Shown here: piece by piece, positions 42,883 to 51,484 of the stretch
Numbering within the stretch: the stretch's first letter is position 1
Layout: every line of letters starts with the position of its first letter
NCBI GenBank assembly: GCA_964396595.1
Contig: CAYNFR010000025.1
Span: 1 to 51,719, forward strand
Length of the DNA stretch: 51,719 nucleotides
Direction: 5' to 3'
Source: CAYNFR01 sp964396595
GTDB taxonomy: Bacteria > Bacteroidota > Bacteroidia > Chitinophagales > Saprospiraceae
Translations under genes and position numbers: made by a program
The notes under the pieces: model-generated
Told to the model about the DNA's origin: nothing
Database searches by the model: none
Seen by the model: only the letters and a program-made list of their open reading frames with translations

Positions 42883-42905
42883 CAGCCCGATTCAAAAAGA
42901 CATTT

Positions 42906-43094
42906 ATGCTTATTATCAATATCAAAGAAGAAGAGACAATTGACAGAGCGCTTAAGCGCTACAAACGTAAGTTTCAATCTACTGGTCTACTTAAGGAAGT
43001 AAGAAGACGGAAGAACTTCACTAAACCTTCTGTAGAAAGAAGAAACGTGATCCTGAATGCGGTTTATCGCGAGAAATTTTACGGGTCTGACTAG
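42906..43094 (+). CDS. rpsU: 30S ribosomal protein bS21
   Basis: Small basic ribosomal protein of 62 residues. The sequence fits S21: MLIINIKEEETIDRALKRYKRKF, then STGLLKEVRRRKNFTKPSVERRNVILNAVYREKF. In Bacteroidota, bS21 with bS6 and bS18 sequesters the anti-Shine-Dalgarno end of 16S rRNA, which fits the lack of such sites in this window. It has its own -7 box and a strong terminator (43128-43157), so it is a monocistronic unit. In some flavobacteria rpsU itself keeps a strong Shine-Dalgarno site for autoregulation; here none is seen (the bases before ATG read TTCAAAAAGACATTT). Confidence 0.96.
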   Translation: MLIINIKEEETIDRALKRYKRKFQSTGLLKEVRRRKNFTKPSVERRNVILNAVYREKFYGSD

Positions 43095-43127
43095 TACACA
43101 ACACTAATTCCTAAGAATATTATCGAG

Positions 43128-43157
43128 ACTCTCATCCTGATGGATGAGAGTTTTTTT
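43128..43157 (+). terminator. Intrinsic terminator of rpsU
   Basis: Perfect 10-bp stem ACTCTCATCC (43128-43137) / GGATGAGAGT (43142-43151), 4-nt loop TGAT, followed directly by seven T (43151-43157). It lies 34 nt after the rpsU stop. Confidence 0.9.
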
Positions 43158-43399
43158 ATGTCCCATGCTATGTAGGATAACCCCTCTATTTTACGAAATC
43201 TTTCATGATCTCAGAGGCGTGTAATATGTTCCTTTGAGACCATACGGCTCAAGGTGATCGATTTATGTACGAGATACTGATAGGAAGGCTTAGTCGCTTG
43301 TTCAATCATAAAATGTGTAAAGGCAGTACGTCGAGACGAGCGATTAAGTATCATCGGTGTGTTAAAAGTTGTACTTTCGATAACTGAAAATACAATAAT
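43158..43399. other. Intergenic region before the lipoprotein gene
   Basis: About 240 bases after the rpsU terminator. A one-mismatch -7 box (TACTTTCG, 43372-43379) lies 20 nt before the ATG at 43400. A 40-codon frame at 43265-43387 runs through this promoter region and is not called. Nothing else seen. Confidence 0.4.
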
Positions 43400-44128
43400 A
43401 TGTCTCCACTCTTTTTCTTCTTGTTGATAAGCTCATTTTCCTTTGCATCATGTAATCTGCAAGTTCCCTTGACAGATAATGTCTCTACAATCTCTGCCGC
43501 GAATGATATTAATGTGACATCATCGTTTCAGTCAAGGACGGAGAAAGAGGAGCTTGTATTTAATCGGTCTATTGTATATAAGTTAGATAAGAATGACGGA
43601 GAGCCTCAAGAATTGACATTTTTTATCAATAAGACGGGTCGCATAATATTATATACACCGCTAGATGATATGATAGATGCAGTCATATCTTATCCTACCG
43701 GGCTGTATCAGATCATGGGAAAAGATGAAAATGGCAAACCATGGTTTCGCGAGCAGATGGTGGACATCACAAGTGAAAGAGAGCTCTATCGTGAGCAATT
43801 GACGCGGTTAGAGAACACCAAGTTACTAGTGGTGGACGCTGCCGATAGGAAGACTATCGAGAGTATCGGCTATCGGATGCAATATATAGATAGCAATGAA
43901 TCCGACGAAGTATATATCACGCGAGCACTTGGATTAAATGCATATCAATTATTTGGATTTGCGGAGCTGGAAGGTGATGCACAGATACCTGAACTGCATT
44001 TTTTTAACATACTCCATTCATCAGAATGGCTTACATATTGTTATAGTAAGTATGCTACGCTGGAGTTAATCCATTATGGATCAGATCAATATTTTATCTC
44101 TCCTGACGACTATAGGAAGAAGAATTAG
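43400..44128 (+). CDS. Putative lipoprotein of unknown function
   Basis: Exported protein of 242 residues with a lipoprotein-like signal (MSPLFFFLLISSFSFASC; Cys 18 in FASC, a slightly unusual lipobox with Phe at -3). The mature part is soluble and mixed alpha/beta: ELTFFINKTGRIILYTPLDDM, AVISYPTGLYQIMGKDENGKPWF, TKLLVVDAADRKTIESIGYRMQ, and LHFFNILHSSEWLTYCYSKY. No known domain is recognised. It stands alone between the rpsU terminator and a truncated DUF5362-like gene. A one-mismatch -7 box precedes it. Confidence 0.7.
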   Translation: MSPLFFFLLISSFSFASCNLQVPLTDNVSTISAANDINVTSSFQSRTEKEELVFNRSIVYKLDKNDGEPQELTFFINKTGRIILYTPLDDMIDAVISYPTGLYQIMGKDENGKPWFREQMVDITSERELYREQLTRLENTKLLVVDAADRKTIESIGYRMQYIDSNESDEVYITRALGLNAYQLFGFAELEGDAQIPELHFFNILHSSEWLTYCYSKYATLELIHYGSDQYFISPDDYRKKN

Positions 44129-44406
44129 AAGGCTTTTGTTGAGCGAATGTGTTCGGGCGGGATATATTGAGTAAGCCTTATGCACTTGTCTTATTAATGA
44201 ATTACGACGGTCACTCAGGATTTAGATTGTAGGGTATTGCCTCAGGAATAAAATTGAGCGGTAATTATCAACTTTAGAAAATATTTAGCAGCTAACACTG
44301 AGTTTTTCAAATTGCTAATGACTCACTTGCTCAATAATGCGGCTGTGTAAAAAACCTGTATGCATTTCTAATTGCTCTTATTGGTTGATACCAGGGTTTA
44401 GTTTAT

Positions 44407-44634
44407 ATGGCTATAGCAGCACTTTATTATTTTCCGACGACTTACCTGTATAGGTTTTCAGTCAGTATTAAAAGGGGTATAGAGGAGCATAACTTTTATG
44501 ATGTCACTAACGGATTTGAAAATCTAAAATCACTCTTTAAGTTCATGGGGATATTATTGATTGTTACTATGATCATATATGCTGTTGCCATCATGCTGGT
44601 GATTGCGGTGGCTGGGTTTACAGGTTTTAATTGA
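44407..44634 (+). pseudogene. Truncated DUF5362-like membrane protein (probable gene remnant)
   Basis: A frame of 75 codons from ATG 44407 encodes the C-terminal half of a DUF5362-type protein: MAIAALYYFPTTYLYRFS, then NGFENLKSLFKFMGILLIV and a last hydrophobic helix. Intact members, as I recall them, have about 130-150 residues with another transmembrane helix before this part. In the same frame an in-frame TGA sits at 44386-44388, seven codons before the ATG; reading through it gives NLYAFLIALIG-stop-YQGLVY, hydrophobic as expected for the missing half, but beyond that no N-terminus is found in any frame. So the 5' half appears lost. It could still make a 75-residue, two-helix protein. Confidence 0.5.
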
Positions 44635-44658
44635 AGTTCTTGATAGGGCAACTTAAGT

Positions 44659-44693
44659 AGCACAATATCGCCTGAAGGGCGGTAGTGCTTTTA
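44659..44693 (+). terminator. Weak terminator-like hairpin after the DUF5362-like gene
   Basis: AGCAC (44659-44663) pairs with GTGCT (44685-44689), with an inner CGCC/GGCG stem, an asymmetric bulge between them, and only four T following. It lies 25 nt after the stop codon. Confidence 0.4.
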
Positions 44694-45100
44694 TGTTGAG
44701 TTTGATTAAGGTATGATTTAGCTTGGCTAGTTCAGTGTAGGAACCCAGCGATATTCAGTTTGTCTCAAGGGTGCACGTAGTATTAGTTCTATGTATGATG
44801 TTTATTCAGATTCTTGCCGGAAATGAGTGAGCTGCTTCCCACATGGCAGGTGCAATAATTGAGGAACTTTATCAAGTCTATGTCACCTGTTATCACACAT
44901 TCACTCTTTTATACTCTTGCTTGCTGCGAATAAGACTTCTACTCGTGATTTGAGCGCACATAAGCTAGATTGATAAGGTAGTATAGCTGTTAAGTCGGAA
45001 TACCGCTAAAACCAACATGTTCCTTCATCACGTCTTTTTGAACAATCAAGGTTTAACTGACATATCATGTAGTGTTTACATTCTCATAATATTGGGAGTA

Positions 45101-45108
45101 TACTTTTG
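45101..45108 (+). promoter_or_regulatory. -7 box of the TonB receptor/lipoprotein operon
   Basis: TACTTTTG, an exact TAnnTTTG match, 39 nt before the receptor ATG at 45148. The TTG that would extend the reading frame (45106) is part of the box, so ATG 45148 is the start. A TTTA at 45075-45078, 22 nt upstream, is a poor -33. Confidence 0.55.
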
Positions 45109-45147
45109 TCGCGATTAAAGATCGTACACCATAATTCTACAACCCAG

Positions 45148-47967
45148 ATGAGAATTCTTTTAAGTTCTATAATTGTTATTTTGTTTAGTTCTACGATACA
45201 CAGTCAAAGTGGGCGTATATATGGAACGGTAAAAGATGCCTCTACTAACGAAGAGGTTATAGGTGCGACAATAGAGATAGTCGGCACTGGTTCTGGGACA
45301 ATAACTGATTTTGACGGAAATTATGAATTGACAAAATTGGGTGCCGGAGTGTATAAACTTGTATGCTCATATCTCGGTTACATTCAGGATTCAACAGTCG
45401 TGACACTTGGATTCAATCAACAATACGAGTTAAACTTCAAACTGGTAGAGGATGCTAAGATGCTAGAAAATGTTACTATTACGGCTGTCCGTAAGGTGGC
45501 TTCAGAAACAACCGTATTGAATACGATAAAAGAGAGTATGCAGATTGTCAGCGGTCTTTCTGCTGAAACGATAAAGAAAACGCAGGATAGTGATGCTTCT
45601 CAAGTCGTAAAGCGCATACCTGGTGTGACGGTCATTGGGGACAGGTTTGTGGTGATAAGAGGCCTTAACGAACGTTACAATACGACGCTTCTTCATGGCA
45701 TTACCACGCCTAGTATGGAAGCAGATGTGAGAAGTTTTTCACTGGATGTTTTGCCGAGTAGTATTATTGATCAAGTATTGATATACAAGAGTCCAGCACC
45801 AGAACTCCCAGGGGATTTCTCAGGGGGGGCTATCAAAATATTTACAAAAAGTATTCCTGAAGAAAGTAGCCTATACATTGACATATCATCGGGATATAGA
45901 GTGGGCTCATCGTTACAGACTTTTTCGGCAGATAGACGCCGCAAAAATCATCTTACTGGATTTAACCATGGGAGGAACGATCTTCCTTCTAGTTTTCCTG
46001 AAAGGCTTGCGGGATTGTCAAACGATCAGATTGATCAAATAGGTAGGTCTTTGCCCAATAATTGGACTCCGAGCGAATATAATTCTGGTGTTGACTACAA
46101 AATAGGTATTACGCACAATTATGCCAAGAATTTTTCTGGTCAGAGGCAATTGGGAATAGTAACAAGTTTGATGTACAGTAACACTAAAACAATTTATGAT
46201 GTTTTGAATCAATCCTTTGAAGCGTATGATTTTGTCAATAACGAGGCTAAACTGAGATACACCTTTAACGATAGGGAATATGGACAGGAGATAATGACCG
46301 GCATTGTACACAATTGGGCATTCAGATTCAATCAAAATAATGTGATAGAGTGGAAGAATTTATATAATCGACTTACTAGTCTTGAATATGTAGATAGATT
46401 TGGGGATCAAGTTGCACAGGGATTTACTCAAAATAATCATGCATTTTTAAATGAATATCGTGGTATTTATTCTGGACAGCTTATAGGGAATCACCAATTT
46501 GCAAAAGAGACGATTAAACTAGAATGGGTAGGAGGTTATGGTAGCACATTCAACGATTTGCCTGACTATAGAAGATACAGGACTAATGTTGATATGTCTA
46601 GTGGGGAAGCCACTTCTGTTATTTTTGTTCCTAGAGGTCAAACGCCAGATTTCTTGGGTAGGTTTTACTCGTCAATGAGAGAAAGCATTTATTCGGGAGC
46701 CATAAACCTTACAATCCAACCAAAGTTTAAGTCGACTTTCCAGCCTAGTGTAAAAATTGGTTCATATTACGAGCAAAGGGACAGAAATTTTGAAGCAAGA
46801 AATCTTGGATTTAATAGAGGGTTTGATTTTGATGAAAGCCTAGCGAGTCTTACGATAAGACAGATGTTCAATCCGGAGAATATCAATTCGCGAACAGGGT
46901 TACGCCTGGGAGAGAATTTTTCTTCAAGCAACTTTTTTGTTGCAGGAAATGATCTTTTGGCATTTTATGCTGCAGCAAACCTTCCCCTTACCAAAAAATT
47001 GCAACTTTTCGGTGGACTAAGAGTGGAAGATAATCTTCAATTTTTGCGTAGCCCCGATCGTTTTGTTGAGGGTTCTGCAACGGCGCCATTTGTACCAGTC
47101 GAGATAAAGCAAACTATTGCGTTACCATCCGCTACTTTGTCATACGCCCTCGGAGCAAACATGTATCTAAAGGCTGTGTACGGTAAGACTATCAATAGAC
47201 CGGAGTTTCGTGAGATCGCCCCATTCGGATTTTACGACTTTGTGTTTGATGCAACAGCGACTGGCTACTCTGCCTTGAAAAATGCGACCATTGATAATTT
47301 TGATTTACGCTGGGAATCATATCCGAGCGCTACAGAAACGGTATCATTCGCTTTATTTTATAAGAGGTTTCAGAATCCTATAGAGTTTCTCTATGGCAAT
47401 TCTGGTAGTGAGCAATCGACATTTTTCTTTAGAAATACAGAAAGTGCCTTAGCCCGAGGTATTGAAATCGATTTAAGAAAGTCATTAAAGGACTTTACAA
47501 GGTCTACCTTTATCAATAAAATTTCTCTATTAGCAAATGTTTCTATCATTGATAGTCAGGTTACTCTCGGTGATGAGATAGGAGAACTTTTAAGAGCCAA
47601 AGACCGACCACTACAAGGACAGTCTAACTATATAATTAATACAGGAGTCTTCTACGAAGATAAAGATAAAAACTTACAAGTCAATCTTGCATATAATGTT
47701 ATTGGTAAGAGGATATTATTAGTAGGAGCAGCAGCAATTCCGGATACTTACGAGATGCCAAGAAATTTACTTGATCTTAATTTAAGTAAAGGTTTAACAG
47801 ATAAGATTACCCTTAGAATTGGTGCTAAGGATTTATTGAACCAAGAATTTTTACTATTACAGAATAGCCGTGAAGACGGTAATTTTAATAGAAAGAACAA
47901 TCAGGTATTTAGACAATTCAGACCGGGAACATCATTTTCTATAGGTCTGTCATATAGAGTTATTTAG
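45148..47967 (+). CDS. TonB-dependent receptor with carboxypeptidase-like N-domain
   Basis: Outer-membrane active transporter of 939 residues. Signal peptide MRILLSSIIVILFSSTIHSQ (1-20); carboxypeptidase-regulatory-like domain (about 22-105: GRIYGTVKDASTNEEVIGAT, SYLGYIQDSTV); plug (about 120-235: SDASQVVKRIPGVTVIGDRFV, IRGLNERYN, and IYKSPAPELPGDFSGGAIKIFT); then a barrel whose strands show the usual aromatic girdle, ending RPGTSFSIGLSYRVI. Its N-domain is not that of a SusC (no long SusC-type insertion was recognised), and no SusD follows; instead a beta-helix-like surface lipoprotein gene lies 35 nt downstream, so the pair probably forms a transport system for an unknown ligand. Confidence 0.92.
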   Translation: MRILLSSIIVILFSSTIHSQSGRIYGTVKDASTNEEVIGATIEIVGTGSGTITDFDGNYELTKLGAGVYKLVCSYLGYIQDSTVVTLGFNQQYELNFKLVEDAKMLENVTITAVRKVASETTVLNTIKESMQIVSGLSAETIKKTQDSDASQVVKRIPGVTVIGDRFVVIRGLNERYNTTLLHGITTPSMEADVRSFSLDVLPSSIIDQVLIYKSPAPELPGDFSGGAIKIFTKSIPEESSLYIDISSGYRVGSSLQTFSADRRRKNHLTGFNHGRNDLPSSFPERLAGLSNDQIDQIGRSLPNNWTPSEYNSGVDYKIGITHNYAKNFSGQRQLGIVTSLMYSNTKTIYDVLNQSFEAYDFVNNEAKLRYTFNDREYGQEIMTGIVHNWAFRFNQNNVIEWKNLYNRLTSLEYVDRFGDQVAQGFTQNNHAFLNEYRGIYSGQLIGNHQFAKETIKLEWVGGYGSTFNDLPDYRRYRTNVDMSSGEATSVIFVPRGQTPDFLGRFYSSMRESIYSGAINLTIQPKFKSTFQPSVKIGSYYEQRDRNFEARNLGFNRGFDFDESLASLTIRQMFNPENINSRTGLRLGENFSSSNFFVAGNDLLAFYAAANLPLTKKLQLFGGLRVEDNLQFLRSPDRFVEGSATAPFVPVEIKQTIALPSATLSYALGANMYLKAVYGKTINRPEFREIAPFGFYDFVFDATATGYSALKNATIDNFDLRWESYPSATETVSFALFYKRFQNPIEFLYGNSGSEQSTFFFRNTESALARGIEIDLRKSLKDFTRSTFINKISLLANVSIIDSQVTLGDEIGELLRAKDRPLQGQSNYIINTGVFYEDKDKNLQVNLAYNVIGKRILLVGAAAIPDTYEMPRNLLDLNLSKGLTDKITLRIGAKDLLNQEFLLLQNSREDGNFNRKNNQVFRQFRPGTSFSIGLSYRVI

Positions 47968-48002
47968 ATGAAAATTCAATAATCACTTAAAATTATTAAC
48001 AA

Positions 48003-50003
48003 ATGAACACAAGTTCACTAGGATTTTTATGTCCAAAAACAACGGGGTATTTGAACAGATTTCTGTCAATATTCCTTCTAGGCACCTTGATCTTCACAGC
48101 TAGCTGTGGTGATGATGATGATCCTCAACCACCGGCAGCGCCTCCGACGATCACAGTAGCTCCACCTACGGCTATGGGACTCGCAGGATCCTCTGTAAGT
48201 TCCCAGGTTACGGTCAATGGACCTGCCGGATTGAGATCGCTTCAGATTCTTAAGAATGGTGCACCTGATCCAGCTTTTACGACACAGACCTTAACAGGAA
48301 CACAAGCCACTTACACGCTAAATTATACGATTGAGCAATTAGCTCCCGGTACAGTTGTTAACTTTACCTTTATAGCAACAGATGCTGAAGGAAGGGCAGT
48401 GACATCTGATCCATTTAGAGTAACAGTTTCTGCTTTACCACCCAAAAGAGTCGTTCAAGTAGGTGGAACAACACGATTGCCCGGGTTTGACGAACACATT
48501 GTGGGTGTTTCAGTACCGGGTATTGAGGGTACATATCTTCAAAACAGAAATGTAAGTTTGACTAAGGACAAGCATTATGTTCTTATGGGTTTTGTGCGCG
48601 TAGGTCCTATACCGGCTGCAGGTCAGAATCTCCAAACAGATGATGGCAGGACTGAAGGTGTAATTACTATTGAAGCAGGTACGGTTATATTTGGCGATCA
48701 AGCAACTAAAGGAACACTTATTATACAAAGAGGAGGAAAAATTATGGCTGAAGGTACAGCAAGTGAGCCTATCATAATGACTTCTGCAAAAGCTCCTGGT
48801 GAAAGAACCCCTGGCGACTGGGGCGGACTAGTGATCTGTGGCAGAGCAATTAACAACGAAGGGCCAAGTGTTCAGCTTGAAGGAGCTTATGCGGCATGGC
48901 ACGGCGGAAATAATAATGATGATGACTCTGGTGTCGTAAAATATGTACGTATCGAGTGGGCTGGAATACCTATCAACCCGAATGAAGAGGTAAACACCGT
49001 AACTCTTGGTAGTGTAGGAAGAAGAACTGTTTTAGAATATGTACAAGCTTCTTATGGTCTTGATGATGCATTCGAGTGGTTCGGGGGAACAGTTGACGGA
49101 AGATATTTGATTGCTTACAGAGGTCTTGATGATGACTTCGATGTAGATTTAGGACATAATGGTAATGTACAATTTGCCATCGGCATCAGAGATGCCAAAG
49201 ATGCTGATCAATCAGGGTCAAATGGATTCGAAGTGGATAACAACGGTAGTGGTGAATTGAGAGCACCTTTTACATCTACGGTATTTTCTAATATCACTGT
49301 CATCGGTCCTAAGAAGACGCGTGAAACATCTATTTCATCAGAATTCCAACATGGAGCCCAATTGAGAAGATCAAGTAAGTTGAGAATATACAATTCAATC
49401 TTCACAGGATATCCTATGGGTATTTTTATCGATGGTAATGCCACTACTCAGCATGCGATAGATGATGAGTTACAGATCAGAAATACCATATTAGCCGGTG
49501 TAAGAGGCTGGGGTGGTAATGGTTTTGGTAAAGCATATGATACTAATCGCGCCTATGGACACCAATCAGCTCTTAACTCTGCTAGTTATCCAGATTTACA
49601 AGCACCTGAGTTGCCATGGACAGACGCCAATGGAAATGTAAGAGGTAACCATCCGGGCTCAGAACCTAGAGGACACAGTATCAGATATAATGTAGCAAAC
49701 TTTGATGCTCTTGGTTGGTTCTTGACACCGACTTATGGCAATCAGTTTATGGCTGCGTGGGATATGACTGGAATAGACGGATCGGTATTTGACAGAGGTG
49801 TATCTAAGTTTACTATTGCTAACAACAGTGTGGCGGCTTCAGCAGCTGCGTGGAACAACTTACCCGGGATTTCGAATCCTAGTAGTGCGTGGTTTGGATC
49901 TTTTGAAGAAGTACCTTTTGTAGGTGCTTTCGGAGTATCGAATGATTGGACTCAAGGATGGTCAAACTTCTCAATCAGCAATGATTACGGTTTTACTAGG
50001 TAA
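48003..50003 (+). CDS. Surface-exposed lipoprotein, beta-helix-like, partner of the TonB receptor
   Basis: Lipoprotein of 666 residues. Signal with Cys 35 in FTASCGDDDDPQPP: the acidic residues just after Cys fit the Bacteroidota lipoprotein export signal that sends lipoproteins to the cell surface. After a Pro/Ala-rich linker comes a likely Ig-like domain (about 50-145, VTVNGPAGLRSLQILKNG...FIATDAEGRAVTSDPF), then a region of short beta turns (GVITIEAGTVIFGDQATKGTLIIQRGGKIMAEGTASEPIIMTS) and parallel-helix-like rungs with DDD/NNN acidic loops (GGNNNDDDSGVVKYVRIEWAG, RGLDDDFDVDLGHNG) that could bind calcium. No enzyme motif is recognised. Cotranscribed with the receptor and ended by a strong terminator. 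Confidence 0.82.
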   Translation: MNTSSLGFLCPKTTGYLNRFLSIFLLGTLIFTASCGDDDDPQPPAAPPTITVAPPTAMGLAGSSVSSQVTVNGPAGLRSLQILKNGAPDPAFTTQTLTGTQATYTLNYTIEQLAPGTVVNFTFIATDAEGRAVTSDPFRVTVSALPPKRVVQVGGTTRLPGFDEHIVGVSVPGIEGTYLQNRNVSLTKDKHYVLMGFVRVGPIPAAGQNLQTDDGRTEGVITIEAGTVIFGDQATKGTLIIQRGGKIMAEGTASEPIIMTSAKAPGERTPGDWGGLVICGRAINNEGPSVQLEGAYAAWHGGNNNDDDSGVVKYVRIEWAGIPINPNEEVNTVTLGSVGRRTVLEYVQASYGLDDAFEWFGGTVDGRYLIAYRGLDDDFDVDLGHNGNVQFAIGIRDAKDADQSGSNGFEVDNNGSGELRAPFTSTVFSNITVIGPKKTRETSISSEFQHGAQLRRSSKLRIYNSIFTGYPMGIFIDGNATTQHAIDDELQIRNTILAGVRGWGGNGFGKAYDTNRAYGHQSALNSASYPDLQAPELPWTDANGNVRGNHPGSEPRGHSIRYNVANFDALGWFLTPTYGNQFMAAWDMTGIDGSVFDRGVSKFTIANNSVAASAAAWNNLPGISNPSSAWFGSFEEVPFVGAFGVSNDWTQGWSNFSISNDYGFTR

Positions 50004-50030
50004 TTAATAAAGATTTTTTATATTTTGTGA

Positions 50031-50063
50031 AGTCAGTCGAGACTAATCTCGACTGACTTTTTT
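50031..50063 (+). terminator. Strong intrinsic terminator of the receptor/lipoprotein operon
   Basis: Perfect 12-bp stem AGTCAGTCGAGA (50031-50042) / TCTCGACTGACT (50047-50058), loop CTAA, followed by a run of T to 50063. It lies 28 nt after the lipoprotein stop and only 11 nt before the next ATG. Confidence 0.92.
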
Positions 50064-50074
50064 CAATATTTATC

Positions 50075-50626
50075 ATGCTTAGACAATTGTTAATTTTCTT
50101 AAGTACTGCTCTTATTACAATACTTTTAATAGTATCTTGTAACAAAAAAAATCGATACGATATTGATCACTATATTTCTGAGGAATTACAAGATTCACTA
50201 CTTACAGATATAGTAATCTATACTTATAAAGTACCTCGTGGTGTATCTAAAAATGACAAGTTCAATCCTGAATATCGTTATCTATACAAAAATGAATTAT
50301 CCAAGTTTGAACTATTATATTACCATATCGACATAGATAGTACCCACTATTTCTTGATGATCAGACCTGTCCGACATGCATTGGATCATAAGCGCGGTGT
50401 AGCTGGTCAATTTAAGTTAACTTCAGATTTTAAAATATATGGCTTCAAAGAGATCTTCAATACCCCTATGTTGCCGGAAGAAACAATTCGAGAGAGGGCC
50501 GAGTACCTATGGCGCGATTTAATGTATTATAAGAATATAGAGCGTTACTACTTAAATATGGACTATGTCGAATTTCCAAATGCTGAATGCACGTATGATA
50601 CGACATTACATGAGTGGGTCTATTAG
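50075..50626 (+). CDS. Putative lipoprotein of unknown function
   Basis: Protein of 183 residues with a lipoprotein signal: MLRQLLIFLSTALITILLIVSC, Cys 22 in IVSC, followed by NKKNRYD (basic, so probably retained in the periplasmic leaflet rather than exported to the surface). The mature part is charged and Tyr-rich (YRYLYKNELSKFELLYYHIDID, YLWRDLMYYKNIERYYLNMDY). No known domain is recognised. It starts only 11 nt after the terminator of the receptor operon, so its expression must come from read-through; no TAnnTTTG box was found in the gap. Confidence 0.7.
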   Translation: MLRQLLIFLSTALITILLIVSCNKKNRYDIDHYISEELQDSLLTDIVIYTYKVPRGVSKNDKFNPEYRYLYKNELSKFELLYYHIDIDSTHYFLMIRPVRHALDHKRGVAGQFKLTSDFKIYGFKEIFNTPMLPEETIRERAEYLWRDLMYYKNIERYYLNMDYVEFPNAECTYDTTLHEWVY

Positions 50627-50810
50627 TTACGAAACTTCTTAGAATAATCATGACGTATTCATTTTGATATATAATATGGTGGGCTGGTTTTTTTTGGGGA
50701 TAAGCTTAATGGCGGTCAGACTTGTCAAGAATTGATAGTGATATCATGCTTAATACTATATATACTCTGTTTATTCGATTAATATACGGATTAAATCGTA
50801 GTTATATCAT

Positions 50811-51478
50811 ATGATATTTACTATATTACTCTATGTCCATGTTGTCTTGGGTTCACTGGGACTGCTGTCCGACACTCTGAATATTATGCGTAAGAAATCC
50901 GCCACTGCGCACCAGAATGTGGGAAAGATGTTCTATTACAGTATTATGATTTCCAGCTTTTCGGCCATAGCTTTGTCAATCTTAAATTGGAATCATTTTG
51001 TTTTTATGGTCGGTATCTTCACTATTATATGACTGCCGCAGACGATAGTAATCTGCGATTAAAAAGTACCGCAGACCGTTCCAGGATTGGTTAGATAGAC
51101 AGGCTTGTAGGCTTGATCATGTTCTTGGCCGGTATTGGTTTTGTTATTATTGGTAGTCGGTTATTAAAGGGAGGTCAGAGCTTTGGCACTGCATTCATTG
51201 TTTTTGGAATGCTCGATGTAGGATTTAAAGTACAAGATTACATCAATCTCTCCGGCAAGTCTAAGCGTGCCACTTATGTACTACTGGCGCATATTAACAG
51301 CATGACGACGGCATATATATCTGCGCTTGCTGCTTTTATTGTGGTGAATTGGGATAAGTTTAGGAGTGATATTTCCGGTTTTATCGTTTGGCTTTTACCT
51401 ACGGTGCTTGTAGTGCCATTCATAGCGAAATGGTGTAAGCAATATGCAGTATTAAAAAGTAGGGCGTTAACTTGTTAA
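50811..51478 (+). pseudogene. Broken multi-pass membrane protein gene (frameshift plus nonsense codon)
   Basis: Two pieces of one gene lie in different frames. The first (50811-51032) encodes FTILLYVHVVLGSLGLLSDTL...HQNVGKMFYYSIMISSF...FMVGIF and ends at TGA 51030. From about 51020 the coding frame continues in the next register: YYMTAADDSNLRLKSTADRSRIG, then TAG (51092-51094) where the pattern calls for Trp (TGG to TAG), then IDRLVGLIMFLAGIGFVIIGSRLL...VVNWDKF to the stop at 51476. So a one-base deletion near 51020 and one point nonsense mutation are seen. The intact protein would be about 222 residues with six or seven helices, like a family of uncharacterised Bacteroidota membrane proteins. 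The gene is presumably inactive. Confidence 0.8.
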
Positions 51479-51484
51479 TTTTCG

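Larger units (their letters stand above)
44635..45147. other. Intergenic region upstream of the second TonB receptor
   Basis: About 510 bases. It holds the weak hairpin (44659-44693) and, near its end, the -7 box at 45101-45108. The rest has no recognisable gene, repeat or RNA. The length suggests room for regulation of the receptor operon, but no operator was identified. Confidence 0.4.

Noticed and set aside
43265..43387. 40-codon frame between rpsU and the lipoprotein gene
   Set aside because: It runs over the promoter region of the next gene, has no recognisable pattern and no promoter box of its own.
44197..44213. Extra copy of the queD-side repeat (GAATTACGACGGTC)
   Set aside because: Only a short, gapped resemblance to the CGAATTACGGTC unit; not enough to call a repeat.
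45106..45147. TTG at 45106 as start of the second TonB receptor
   Set aside because: It lies within the -7 box and would place 14 polar residues before the signal peptide.
50811..51478. Two separate small membrane proteins, or programmed frameshifting
   Set aside because: The pieces complete one family-like sequence, a second lesion (TAG for TGG) exists, and no slippery site is seen.
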